The translations under genes were made by a program, and so were the position numbers. A model generated the notes under the pieces. The model worked only from the letters and a program-made list of their open reading frames with translations, did no database searches and was not told the DNA's origin. A stretch of 64,000 bases of DNA, from assembly GCA_009792885.1 (NCBI GenBank), contig WMCF01000007.1, positions 12,544,388 to 12,608,387 on the forward strand, read 5' to 3'. This document shows, one piece after another, positions 43,055-52,898 of the stretch. Within the stretch, counting starts at the first letter, position 1. The number at the start of each line of letters is the position of its first letter. This stretch comes from Eremophila alpestris peregrina (Eukaryota; Chordata; Aves; Passeriformes; Alaudidae).

Positions 43055-43234
43055 TCAGCCTGCACAGCTCCTGCAGCGCTGGAGCCCGTTCTCATTGCAG
43101 GCAGTGCACTTGAGGGCTTTGAAGGAGTCTGTAAAGCAGTTCCGGAACACGGACATCTTGCTCCCATGGCACGCTGAGCACGGCAGGAATCCAAAGCCCC
43201 CGCAAGAGAGGCACTCTTGAGGATGCTGCACTCT
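43055..43234 (-). CDS. GRXCR1: GRXCR1 last coding exon (cysteine-rich C-terminus)
   Basis: This exon holds 59 codons and a TGA stop at 43057-43055. The acceptor is a long pyrimidine tract ending TTGAGCAG, directly above 43234. It starts RVQHPQEC and ends RCRSCAG. Four CxxC pairs are visible: CLSC (codons 8-11), CSAC (19-22), CTAC (43-46) and CRSC (54-57). The spacing is symmetric: 7 residues within each half and 20 between the halves, with glycines after the first pair (GGFGF). The pattern resembles the zinc-binding cysteine-rich part of DnaJ proteins, so two zinc sites are a reasonable inference. Local GC is clearly higher than in the flanking DNA. A longer open frame overlaps this exon in another minus-strand frame; it is a shadow. 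Confidence 0.97.
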   Translation of the reverse strand, partial: RVQHPQECLSCGGFGFLPCSACHGSKMSVFRNCFTDSFKALKCTACNENGLQRCRSCAG

Positions 43235-46200
43235 CTGCTCAAAAAATGAAAGAAAGACAAAAATGTTACCTCATCCACCACCATAAGGTCTAGGACAATG
43301 AGGACTCTGGCACAGCTGAAAATACACATCCTGGTTCCCATTTGGGGCAAGATCCACTACCCCATCCCATGGCAAACCACCATGGAAGAGTAGTAAGTCT
43401 GCCTTTTGCTTCAGTCACATCCACATGCAATGTTGAGAGGCTCACAGCAGGTTCATTGGTCATTTTGTACCTCAGTAGCCTGCATTTATACTTGCCAAAA
43501 TAGCAAGCTAAAGGGTAGCCTGCATGCATTACTCAGGTGTGTTTAGGTCTAAATTAAATCTAGGAGGTGTTGCAATGATTGAATCCAAACTCCAGGCGGT
43601 TTATGTTGATGTTATGTTTTCTAAGCTGTATGTTAAGATACTATGACTTTCAGCATTTGCATGCTCATGATGAACATATTATACCAATTACAGCTAAAGC
43701 TGATGATATCAAAAAGCAATTCATGGCTTCTGACAAGTAGTACTCAAGGATATAAGTGGTGTATTCAAATTTATGGGCGTAGAATGCTGAAGCTTTAAAC
43801 ATAAAGAAGATCATCAATATTCAACAGTTATACCCAGAGAAAATTGCTTCAAGGAAGGCTTGAGGCCTTTCAATTGTCCCAATTCCCAAGTAAAACAATA
43901 AATTCACTCTATATTTTATTGGATTAAAGACAGTGGAACATAGAAGAGATTTCAAAAACATTTTTAAGTTTCACTTTAAGTTTCACAAAATGTGACTAGT
44001 TTATTTAATGATTGCCTTAAAGTTCAAATCAGAGAAAGGGAAGGTATGCCACTTTGGGTACTCACCACCACGTGTTCTAGCATTGCACTGCTGAGTAAGG
44101 ACTTTGCATGTTTATTCAGAAAGGAAGAACAAAACTCCATACAGTTCCTGCTACTGTTAGTCTCAAGAATTATGTACCACTAAAAATTAGTGACAAATTA
44201 TTACCAGAGTATAGTTAAATACTAAATACAGAAATATTAAATACAGAAAATGTAGTGCCTGGAGCACCATCAAGAAAAATGAAAATATTTCTGCAAACCC
44301 ATTAGTAATAGCATTCATCTATTGAAAACTGTGATGAACATGCAAACAAGGCATTTTTTCTTTTTTTTCTGTAGCTCATAAACTTCCTGTTTTTCTTCAC
44401 AAGGCAAACAGCTCCTATTACTATCAGCTCATCCAGGGACAACAACTGGAAGTATCTAATGTAAAATTAACATTCTTTTTATCTCAGGTGTGCTCCCATC
44501 TTCAGTAATTTTTGGTGATTGTTTACTTCATTGAACATTATTGCAAATAATCTCAAAATTTTAAGAGAATAATATTTTAATCTTTACATTCATTATTGCT
44601 TGTCAAGGCTTGTAAATATACAGATACCTTTCGATGTAGTTAAAATAACTAACAAAAGTCACGAAAACAAAGCATAATTGCTTTAGCTCAATTTCTTGAA
44701 CAATTGCCATTTCCTCCCTGAACAGATGGCAGTTTGTGGAACCACTTTCTGCATCTCCAGTAATGAAGAAACTTGACAGTCTCTTGCAATTGTAGCAAAC
44801 TCATTTTTGAGGGGAAAAGAAAAAAAAAGCGCTAAAGAAATGAACAAACCAACCAAATAAACCAAAAAACCACCCAAAGGCAGTGAAGCAGTGGGTGTGT
44901 TCAGTGAGCCATTATCTGTTTCCTGTAGTCTGACATTGTCTGTTTTATATATGTGCTTTTTGTCCCAAGATTAGGACACACATTTGGCTAGGTAATAACA
45001 TTATGGGGGTCCCACCCCAAAACAGGGTGTAAAAAACAGTAAAACAAAAATCATTTGGGATCATCAGTTTATGGCAGAAAAAAAGGAAATGGTAAAGAAG
45101 AAAATCTACTCAATTTCAAGTAGTAATTCCTTATATTTATTTGCAGAAATACAATTACCTCAATTTTAGTTAAGAGATCCTGCAGTTCCCCAGATTCATT
45201 CATTAGTAAAATTTTCTCAGCACCCTATTAGGAAAAAGAAGATTAAAAATATCAGCCATTTTACCATGAAAAGAAAACAGAGATGATTAGAAGATTTGGT
45301 CTTGAAATTTTAAACAGGCTGAGGACAAATTTGACTCACATTAATTATATTGCAATTAGGTCACCCCTAGTAAAGCTAGAAGGAGAGAAGAATCTAATCA
45401 CAGGTCTGATAGTAATGCCTGAAGTTCGTTAGCAGGTGACATATCACATTGCCTTTTCTGTAAAATGTAATACAGCTTGGAAATTCTGATTGTGTTCCCT
45501 TTATTTCACAGGGTATATTTCCTGACAGAATAAGAAATATTTCTAGTTATCATGTCAAAAAATCACAATTATATAAATATACAACTCATCAGAGAATGCA
45601 GTAAAATGAGAAGAGGAGATTGTATTCCAAATATTCTAGCGGCTGAGCATTGACATAAGACATAATGTACCCAATCTATAACACAAGGATGAAAAAGAGT
45701 AATGAAAATATTCTAACAACATTAAAGTTAGACACGACAATAAGTAATAATAAGTCTGACTACATTAGGCCTCTTAGGGTTTCTGTGTCCTGAACCAAGG
45801 CTCCACTGAAGTGCTGGGGATTTTTTTCCCCTCCTGAAAGCACATATTAAGAGATCTGCAGGCAAAATTAAAGTGATAGGGAGGATATGGAACTTTTTGT
45901 TCCCTTCTCTTCTAAATGGATGGCCACATTTGAATGTCTATACTTCACTTATGTAACCAAATTCGATGAATACTAAATATTGTGAAACACCTGCAGACAC
46001 TTTTGATCAGACACCAACAAAAGGTGAGGAAACTGAGGCACATATACAGAGGGCTTACTTGCTGCCAGGGGCAGCTGGCCACATCTTCACCACATGGTGA
46101 ATTCATGCCCTTGTGCTGCCCCAGTTTGCTGATCCCAAATCTGCATATCCAGATTGCTAGATTTTGCCTTTGAGTTTGCTCCCAGCATTAACTAGAAGGT

Positions 46201-49200
46201 GTGGTGGGACTCTGGCACAGGGCTGAGGAGCAGTGGGATGCTGGCTCACATCTCAGTTGTGCCATTATTTTGAGCTGCCCGTGGTCAACTCCAGCTCTCA
46301 CTAGCACCTCTCCCAGTTTCTGGGAGGTACAGGAAAAGCCGCTGGTGAGCACAGGGAATACATGTGCCTCTAATACACCTCTGAGTGTCCAACCATGTAC
46401 AGAGCCTTGCTGGGGACTACTGTGGCTACAAGTGTGTAGCCCAAAAGCCAACTAACAGCAATCAAGCCTCTCAAAGGTCTTTTTATGACACCTTACTAAG
46501 GTTGTTTCCCCTGTAGAAAGTCTTTTCGTTCTAGGTTTGTACAAAACAGCAGCACTTTTGACTCTGTGTTTGATGTTTAGTTAAAAAGTAAAATGTTAAT
46601 ATTTTAGTGGCTATGGAAAGCCACTTTTTTCAGTGGACACTACACTTAGAGTGTAATACTTTCAAAGAGATATTTAAATAAAAGGAAGTATCACACAAGG
46701 GAATTAGTTGTAGTTAATCACAGAAGATGATGGGCCTGATGAGCTAGCCTTACTGTACTGACTTTTCTACTGAAATCCATTGCAGACCATGGGCACAGAG
46801 TGCACCAGCTCCAACACATGCATTAGGCTGTTTGTGTCCCCAGTGGAGCAGCTTTTAGCAGTCTTTTGGCTCCTCTCACACTTGTCCTCTCATCTTTGCT
46901 TTCACACAGAGGAGCAGGCAATGGGAGCAATTGGCACAACAGTGAGGACTGGCCAAGGCAGCCCATGGAGAATCAGCTTGGGATGTGAATACACTGCAGC
47001 ATTTAAGGCAAAACTTGTGCTGCTCATCTGAAGTAGAGACATTAAGGCTTTGCAGCTTTATTGATGATGGGATTGCAGCACTCCATATTCCGTAAGTTAG
47101 ACAAACCTCAATTTGACCTCTTTAGGAAAAGCTCACTTCTCTGTTGCCACAGGGAAAAGCATTCCTGTAACTTCTGCCCCATGTTACAGTGATGTTACAT
47201 GATAATGCTAATTGGCTTTTACAGCACAGTAATTAAAAGTTTGACAGGTTTCCCATTATAGATTTATATTTTAAAGGATTTCTATTTCTGATGACATTCA
47301 GTCAGTCAGCTGTGTTCCTTTCAAAGTAGAAAGCTATGGTTTTTAAATTGAAACCCAAAGGTCAGAATGGCTATCAATGTTTTTAAGCGTTCCACTCTGT
47401 CTTCTCTGATTAATGGCTGCCCCAAGTAAAATATAAACAAAAGTCTGTAGAGATTAACCTTCCTTCTAGATCTTTGAGTCTTAACACACAGAGTCCATAA
47501 TTAATGGAGTAATTAAAGCAGCTGTTAAGTAAGTCCAATAGCTGCTTTCTGACCAGAAAGTGATGCCTTTCTTTTTCTTCCTAGGTTGTGCTCAGTCCAC
47601 AATTGCTCAGAAAGGTTTGTGAAACCTTAAACTGTTTGTCCCTCCAGAGTCTAACATAAGGAGCATGAGATACAGTGGGCATAATCTTTAGAGAATCAGC
47701 AGGGAGAAGTGAGTTTTCAGTTTTGTTACCCAATTCAATTTCAAGGCAGAAGCCTGTGAATGCTTTTTCTACTAACTTCATTGGATCACTGTCATACTGG
47801 AGGATTACAGGGGTTGTAATCAGATATTTGCTCTTCTTTGGTCAAGGAAATGCCACAGACTTGGCTGAATCATTCAAAAGTTTTTCCAGATCATTTTAAT
47901 TATTAAAATTACCTTCTCAACGATCCCTTGAGAACAAGCAGAAATTAACATCATATTTCATGAAATATTAAATTCTCATATGTAATTCCCATTAACTGTT
48001 GAACTAGGACAAGAAAACCTAAGTTTTCTACTGCCCAAGCTCTGTCCTGTCAATAAGCATGTCTGTTGCTACCTGTCTTGGATATAAAGCATTACCATCT
48101 CCATGATGTAATTCTTCATCAAGGAAAAAACACAGATTTATGGCTCTGCATTTGGCTTTACTTGAATACCTGCAGGTTTTGGGAAACAGCCTCTCTTCTA
48201 CATCATTCCTTACATACTGAGAAAAATTATCAAGTTCCTGCAACATCCCTCTTGTGGACACACTTGCAATGCAGATTAATTGCATATCCTATTTTCTATT
48301 TTGCTAAGCACATAAGCAAAGCCTCTTGTTGAGGCAGCAGAAATGCACTCACTTCACCATCCCTGGCCTTGCCCTGTTCTTCACTGTACCAAGGAGCTGA
48401 GCTATGGATGTCCTGCCTTTGCCACAGCTCACACTCCCTTCAGCCTGCAACACCTCACCTCAAACAGCCAGGGGCCCCTTGGCAGCAAATACACAGAGGG
48501 AACAAAAAAACTAACTGAAAATCTGTCCATAAACTGAGAAAATTGATGCTGCAGCATAGTACCAGCACCAGAAATTCTGGATTTGGCATGCAAAGAATGA
48601 GAAAGTTTGATGTGTAAAAAGCAATTGAAGCCTGCGTTTCCTGACATGTTAAACTGCAAAATGGAGGAAACAAGTGGGAAAATGCTAGATGACTGAATGC
48701 AATAATGATATAATAGTTTTATTGTCACAGAGCCATTCATTTTCTCCCATCAAGCAAATACCAGAAGAATGCATTTAACAAAACACGGAGGCTATATAGA
48801 GCTACTAAATATATATCTGGCCACACAAAATCAGCTAAAAGAAAACTGTTAATTCCTGTTCCACAAAAAAATATTTCACACATGAATTTTCTAAAAGTCA
48901 GTTGCAAAAAAAATCTCATCATTCCTTAGAGAGGATCATAATCAATGTGTAAAATAATTTTACTATAAATCTCATGCTGTTTTGGATTTGTTAGAGCTGA
49001 GAAAACTAAATAGGAGATATTTTCTTCAGGAAAAAAACAGTTTTAAATTCACATCACTGAAAAAAATCAAGGAGGTTTGTATGGCAAGTGAATGCTGGAA
49101 TTCAATCACATATTTCAAGTAGAAAAAGAAAATACATGTCTTTTTAAAATAATATGCTGTGCATTAACATATTTTAAAACAATGACTTAATTTGCTTGTT

Positions 49201-52200
49201 TTATTTGCATCCCTTTTCCAAGATCTTTGCATAACATCAACTTTTAACAATTCTGAATGCCTTTGTAAAAGTAAATGAATGCTCCATTATTTATTTTCTG
49301 TGTGGCTTTCTGTTTCTTGGAAGTAATTTTTTATTCTACATTGGTAACCCACCAGATGGCATAATTCCATTTCAGATGGAGACAACCTCAGGTGAAAAGA
49401 AGGGATTAGATCAGCCAGTAAAGAACATGTAGCAGAAAGAAACAGCAATTTCCTGACAAACTGATATTTAGAAAGTGTATGTCAAGAAATACAATAATTC
49501 AATCCTGAAAATATGAGATTAAAAGCCCTGCTGTACTGCAGCATGCAGCACTTTCCTTGACAGGGGCTAAATATGATTTTTTTATTGCTTCTGCCCAAGT
49601 CATGGATTTGTTTCATTGTCCCTGTGCAGACAATGATAAATTCCACAGCACTGTGAATATTTATCCCCACAGCCTGCAGTGCTCAAACAACTTTGTCTGT
49701 GCCTCTGAATAGCTTGGGTACAATATACTCTTATCAGATGCACATATGCTGGGTTTTGGTGCTTTTGTTATTTTTATCTCATTAAGAATAATCTTTAACC
49801 TTCAAAAACTGTTCATATTTTATTCCAGGGATTTGGTTTTTTCTCCTTATGACTCATTGAAAGCTGCATAGCTCAGTATAGATTTTCCTTTGTACTGTTA
49901 CATGCAATCTCCTTTTGGGAGGGATTTTTCAGGAAGCAAATATTCAAAATGAAAAAATAAAAAAAAAAAAAAAAGGGCAAAAAAAAAGAGAAAAATATTG
50001 CATGAGTTATTTGGGATTTCCGTGTTTTATTTGCATATCAGAAGGTAATGATTATAAAAAGCATTATAGATAAATATAAATATATAAATAGCATTATATC
50101 CACTGTTACCAATGAGACCAAATTCTGTAATTAGTTCTCAATTAAATGAGAAATAATTTCATTTTCTTTAGTGTAACACAAGCCTAGCACAGGTTCCAGC
50201 CAACATAGTGACTGCCTTTGGGGTCACTATGCACTGTCTTCTGAAGGTGAATTGACAGAGTTGGGGGATGAATACTTCATTGCCAGACCTTCTCAACATA
50301 TGCACCCCTTCGTATTTCTCTAAATGAATTAATTTCAAATTCTCTTGTGAAGACATATTTAGACAGAGAAATAACTGCCATAAGATAGTGGGGCTTGCCA
50401 CATTTACCAAACCAGAATGAGTGCACACAGGCCCCTTGCCAGGGCAAGTGACAGGCTTAGCCTGGGGCTCTCCTTCCCCACTGCCCTGCCAGTCACAGAG
50501 CGCTGTCCCTGCTAACACTGAACTTGGCTTTCTCATCATGCTAAGGCACATCTCACCTCATCTCAGCTAAAGCACACCAGAGTGGTGCTGCAGCAAACAG
50601 CAGTGCCTCCCATGATGATAATGAGTGGAGATCATGGAGGGCACAAACCTCATGTAGGAGGAGGGGTGAGGCACCCACTGCCATGAGCTCTCTGTGGGCA
50701 GAGGAGCTGTCTCTGGCACTGTTCCCTGCATCCAAAGCTGCTTCTCCACAAATAATGTCACTGTTACATGGAATAACTTTAATTCTCTCATCAAACTAAA
50801 GTTTTTTCCAGCTAACTACAGAATGCCTCATCAATTTAAGAAGGAAAAAAAAAAGCAGCCGAAAACCACATTCTGTATCTGGTGGTTTTCCTGGTTTTTA
50901 GCAGCCCAATGCTTTTTGTTTTCTTGTGCTAAATGATGTAAGTGCAGTTGTCTTGATGCAATAAATGTCTCTGGATCAGGGCACGAAATTATTTAATTTT
51001 TCTTTACCTATAGGAGGTAGGTTTGTCTCTACCATAGAAAGCTATCTTCCTAATACACTTGCCTTTACCTCTCCAAAGAATCTCATACGCTCACTCACTC
51101 ATACACAAACTCTCTAGTACTTTGAGAGTTTTAATGAGATTTTGTTCGTTTTTACAGTGTCATTCCTCTTTTAGAAAGCAAGTTTCTCACAATCTTTAAA
51201 AACAAACAATAACCCCAACTGACAGTGACTTAATGAGCCATCCATCATACCAAAATGACTGTATCCAGCCATTTCCTACAGTTAAGCAAATAATTTATTT
51301 AATCAATTTCTGTGTCTTATCTGAATTCTTTTCAGAAATTGGTCATACGTGGACTGAGATTTTCTTGGAGTCAATCACATCTCACTCCCTACACTTTCAA
51401 CATAATAATTAGATGAGCAAATCTTTGTCTGGATCCCGCTGAATTTTATATTTCTCTTGAATGTAGCATTTTTACTCCTTGCTGCAGGAGAACTCTCCAA
51501 ATCAATTTTGATAAAAACATATTCTACAATGAAGTAAAAATCACTATCTGCTAATATTCTATACACAGGTGGTTTTACAGCTGCTCTAATGGTCTGGCAA
51601 GGCCTATGACAGCAAATGCATTTGTTATAATGCTCAGGGAAACCAAACTCATGCAGAACACATGGAAGACTTGGATGGGATGGGAGAAAAGAGGAGAAAG
51701 GGTTCATACAGGCACAATATTTATTATCCTTGATTGTTGGTTACACTGCATTTTGTTACTTAAATGTTTTGTGAAAATGGGAGCTTGAAGTGATGCAAAC
51801 ACTAACCTTACTGTGTTTAAATATAGTTTGCCTTCACAAATCACAGTCTTGCAGTTGATGCTAATTGCTAGCTTTTCACCACTCAAGACAAATACCTTCT
51901 CTGAGTTTTCAAACTGTTTTCTTTGTGCCACTTTCCAGAATCTTTTTCTTTTGATTTTTTATTCTGTCTATGAGAAATATATTTCAAAAGTTCAGGTTCA
52001 ATGAAAAGGTGATTTCAAATGTCAGTAGGCTTCTAGACCAAATAGGGATTTTAGTTTTCCATTTGGAATTTATGTCTTACAATAGGGCAGTGTTGGGCTC
52101 TTCTCTCTCTTCTGCAGCCAGGCTTTTTAAAAAGTAACTACTAACCAATTTTGTACCTAAAATCTGTTCAGTTGATTACAGATCCTGATACGGACTACAT

Positions 52201-52898
52201 CATTTAAAATTCAATGTATATTTAAAGTCTGACACCCCAAAGTGTTAGTCTCTTATTCAACACAGATATTACTAAATAACAGATTTATGCTACGTGTGTT
52301 CACCTTCCTGGATCAATCATACACACAGGTTCTCATAAGAAAAAAAAATCAATTTCTCTAGATTTTCATGGTTTCAACTACAAAATAAGATTTTTTTAAG
52401 TAACAGATGATATCTTAAATGTATTATTGCCTCTTACTCCCCTCCTGGTAGTCTCTCTCTGGTTATCTTTTGCATCTTCAGATCAAACTTACCAGTGAGG
52501 ATCTGTGCAATGCATACTACAAAAGGATTTTGGTCTTAGCTTGTTACCATCACTGCAGCATTGCAGGCAATTTTCTAAAAATCCTGCTTCTCATTCATCA
52601 AGATTTTCATCTGCTCTTCCCATCTGTAGACTAAAACATGGGTTTGTGTTTTACTTACCCCAAGGTAATGGCCATCAATAAACACAACAGGGAGTGAGGG
52701 AACTTCACAGACACTTCTGCATCTTTCATCTAGTTCTTTTCCATAATCACTGTTCAGAGCAATGTTTTTTTCTTCAAACTTAACTCTGTGATTTTGAAAT
52801 ATCTTTCTAACCAGTTCGCATCTTTCAAAAGTGGTTCTCACCACACGAAGACTGGTAGTATAAATTACTATGCGGCCAAACTCAGGGACTGTTGAGAC
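43055..52898 (-). CDS. GRXCR1: GRXCR1, glutaredoxin and cysteine-rich domain protein 1 (3' part: coding exons 2-4, spliced)
   Basis: Joining 52898-52659, 45224-45159 and 43234-43055 on the minus strand gives an open frame of 161 residues plus a TGA stop. All three joins are phase 0. The order is a glutaredoxin-like fold followed by a C-terminal region with four CxxC pairs, which is the arrangement of vertebrate GRXCR1. I recognise stretches such as VVRTTFERCELVRKIF, LPVVFIDGHYLG and FRNCFTDSFKALKC. Known of the family: GRXCR1 is about 290 residues, localises along actin-based stereocilia of inner-ear hair cells and affects bundle growth; its loss causes deafness in human and mouse. Inferred: about 129 N-terminal residues come from a first coding exon beyond position 64000, since no matching frame is visible between 52.9 and 64 kb. 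Neither frameshifts nor internal stops were seen, so the gene looks functional. The promoter and 5' end cannot be judged here. Confidence 0.97.
43235..45158 (-). other. GRXCR1: GRXCR1 intron 3
   Basis: A 1.9-kb phase-0 intron with a GTAATT donor and a TTTTTTGAGCAG acceptor. It is AT-rich with no supported gene inside. A perfect 12-bp direct duplication (TTTAAGTTTCAC twice) lies at 43963-43986. Open frames of 60-130 codons seen here lack family similarity and look like chance. Confidence 0.9.
43963..43986. repeat. 12-bp direct duplication
   Basis: TTTAAGTTTCAC occurs twice without spacing, in GRXCR1 intron 3. Confidence 0.85.
45159..45224 (-). CDS. GRXCR1: GRXCR1 coding exon 3
   Basis: This 66-bp exon encodes 22 residues, starting GAEKILLMNESGEL and ending LTKIE. 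It is too short to stand out as a reading frame; I found it by looking for the missing part between exons 2 and 4. The acceptor is TTTTTCCTAATAG and the donor GTAATT at 45158-45153, both in the correct position and phase 0. The opening glycine completes the GG pair of the glutaredoxin fold, and the rest supplies the last helix of that domain. The sequence is nearly that of mammalian GRXCR1 as I remember it. Confidence 0.95.
46018..46068 (-). mobile_element. Possible MIR-type SINE scrap
   Basis: The plus strand reads 'ggtgaggaaactgaggcaca', the reverse of the well-known MIR core 'tgcctcagtttcctc'. What follows ('gggcttacttgctgcc') could be the next, more diverged part. The match of about 18 bases is good, but short; chance or another origin is possible. 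Confidence 0.35.
49951..49987. repeat. A-rich tract (A16 and A9)
   Basis: A6-T-A16, GGGC, then A9. No SINE body precedes it, so it reads as a simple tract in GRXCR1 intron 2. Confidence 0.9.
52659..52898 (-). CDS. GRXCR1: GRXCR1 coding exon 2 (glutaredoxin-like domain)
   Basis: This exon is 240 bp, 80 codons, phase 0 at both ends. The acceptor is a pyrimidine tract ending TTCCAG just above 52898; the donor is GTAAGT at 52658-52653. It carries most of a thioredoxin/glutaredoxin fold: first strand GRIVIYTT (codons 8-15), helix beginning at FERCELVRKIF (24-34), second strand VKFEEKNI (39-46), and the cis-proline segment SLPVVFIDG (68-76), followed by HYLG. In ordinary glutaredoxins the active site is CPYC; here the equivalent place reads FERC, so the first, catalytic cysteine is missing while the second is kept. 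The Gly-Gly pair that normally contacts glutathione is split by intron 2: one G ends this exon, the next starts exon 3. A cysteine is present in CEVPS (codon 64), where I recall serine in mammals. Confidence 0.97.

Larger units (their letters stand above)
45225..52658 (-). other. GRXCR1: GRXCR1 intron 2
   Basis: A 7.4-kb phase-0 intron with a GTAAGT donor and a TTCCTAATAG acceptor. I see no gene in it. It contains a weak MIR-like scrap near 46.02 kb, an A-rich block at 49951-49987, and slightly GC-richer patches near 46.1-46.4, 46.8-47.0 and 50.4-50.7 kb. Paired sense and antisense frames in those patches reflect base composition and carry no recognisable domain. Confidence 0.9.

Noticed and set aside
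42955..43350. 131-codon minus-strand open frame across the last GRXCR1 exon
   Set aside because: It is in a different frame from the CxxC-rich GRXCR1 exon, crosses its splice acceptor and has no family similarity. It is a shadow of the real exon.
44930..45040. 'gggggtcccaccccaaaacaggg' segment as a fragment of an LTR
   Set aside because: No paired copy, TG/CA ends or primer-binding site could be found.
45771..45850. 'cttagggtttctgtg...ccaaggctccactgaagtg' as a reptile-type SINE
   Set aside because: Faint resemblance only; no promoter boxes or defined ends that I could support.
46188..46455. Overlapping sense and antisense frames of about 85 codons
   Set aside because: They lie in a GC-richer patch where stops are rarer on both strands; no motif in either.
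50168..50551. 127-codon minus-strand frame in intron 2
   Set aside because: Examined for retroviral or LINE motifs; none found.
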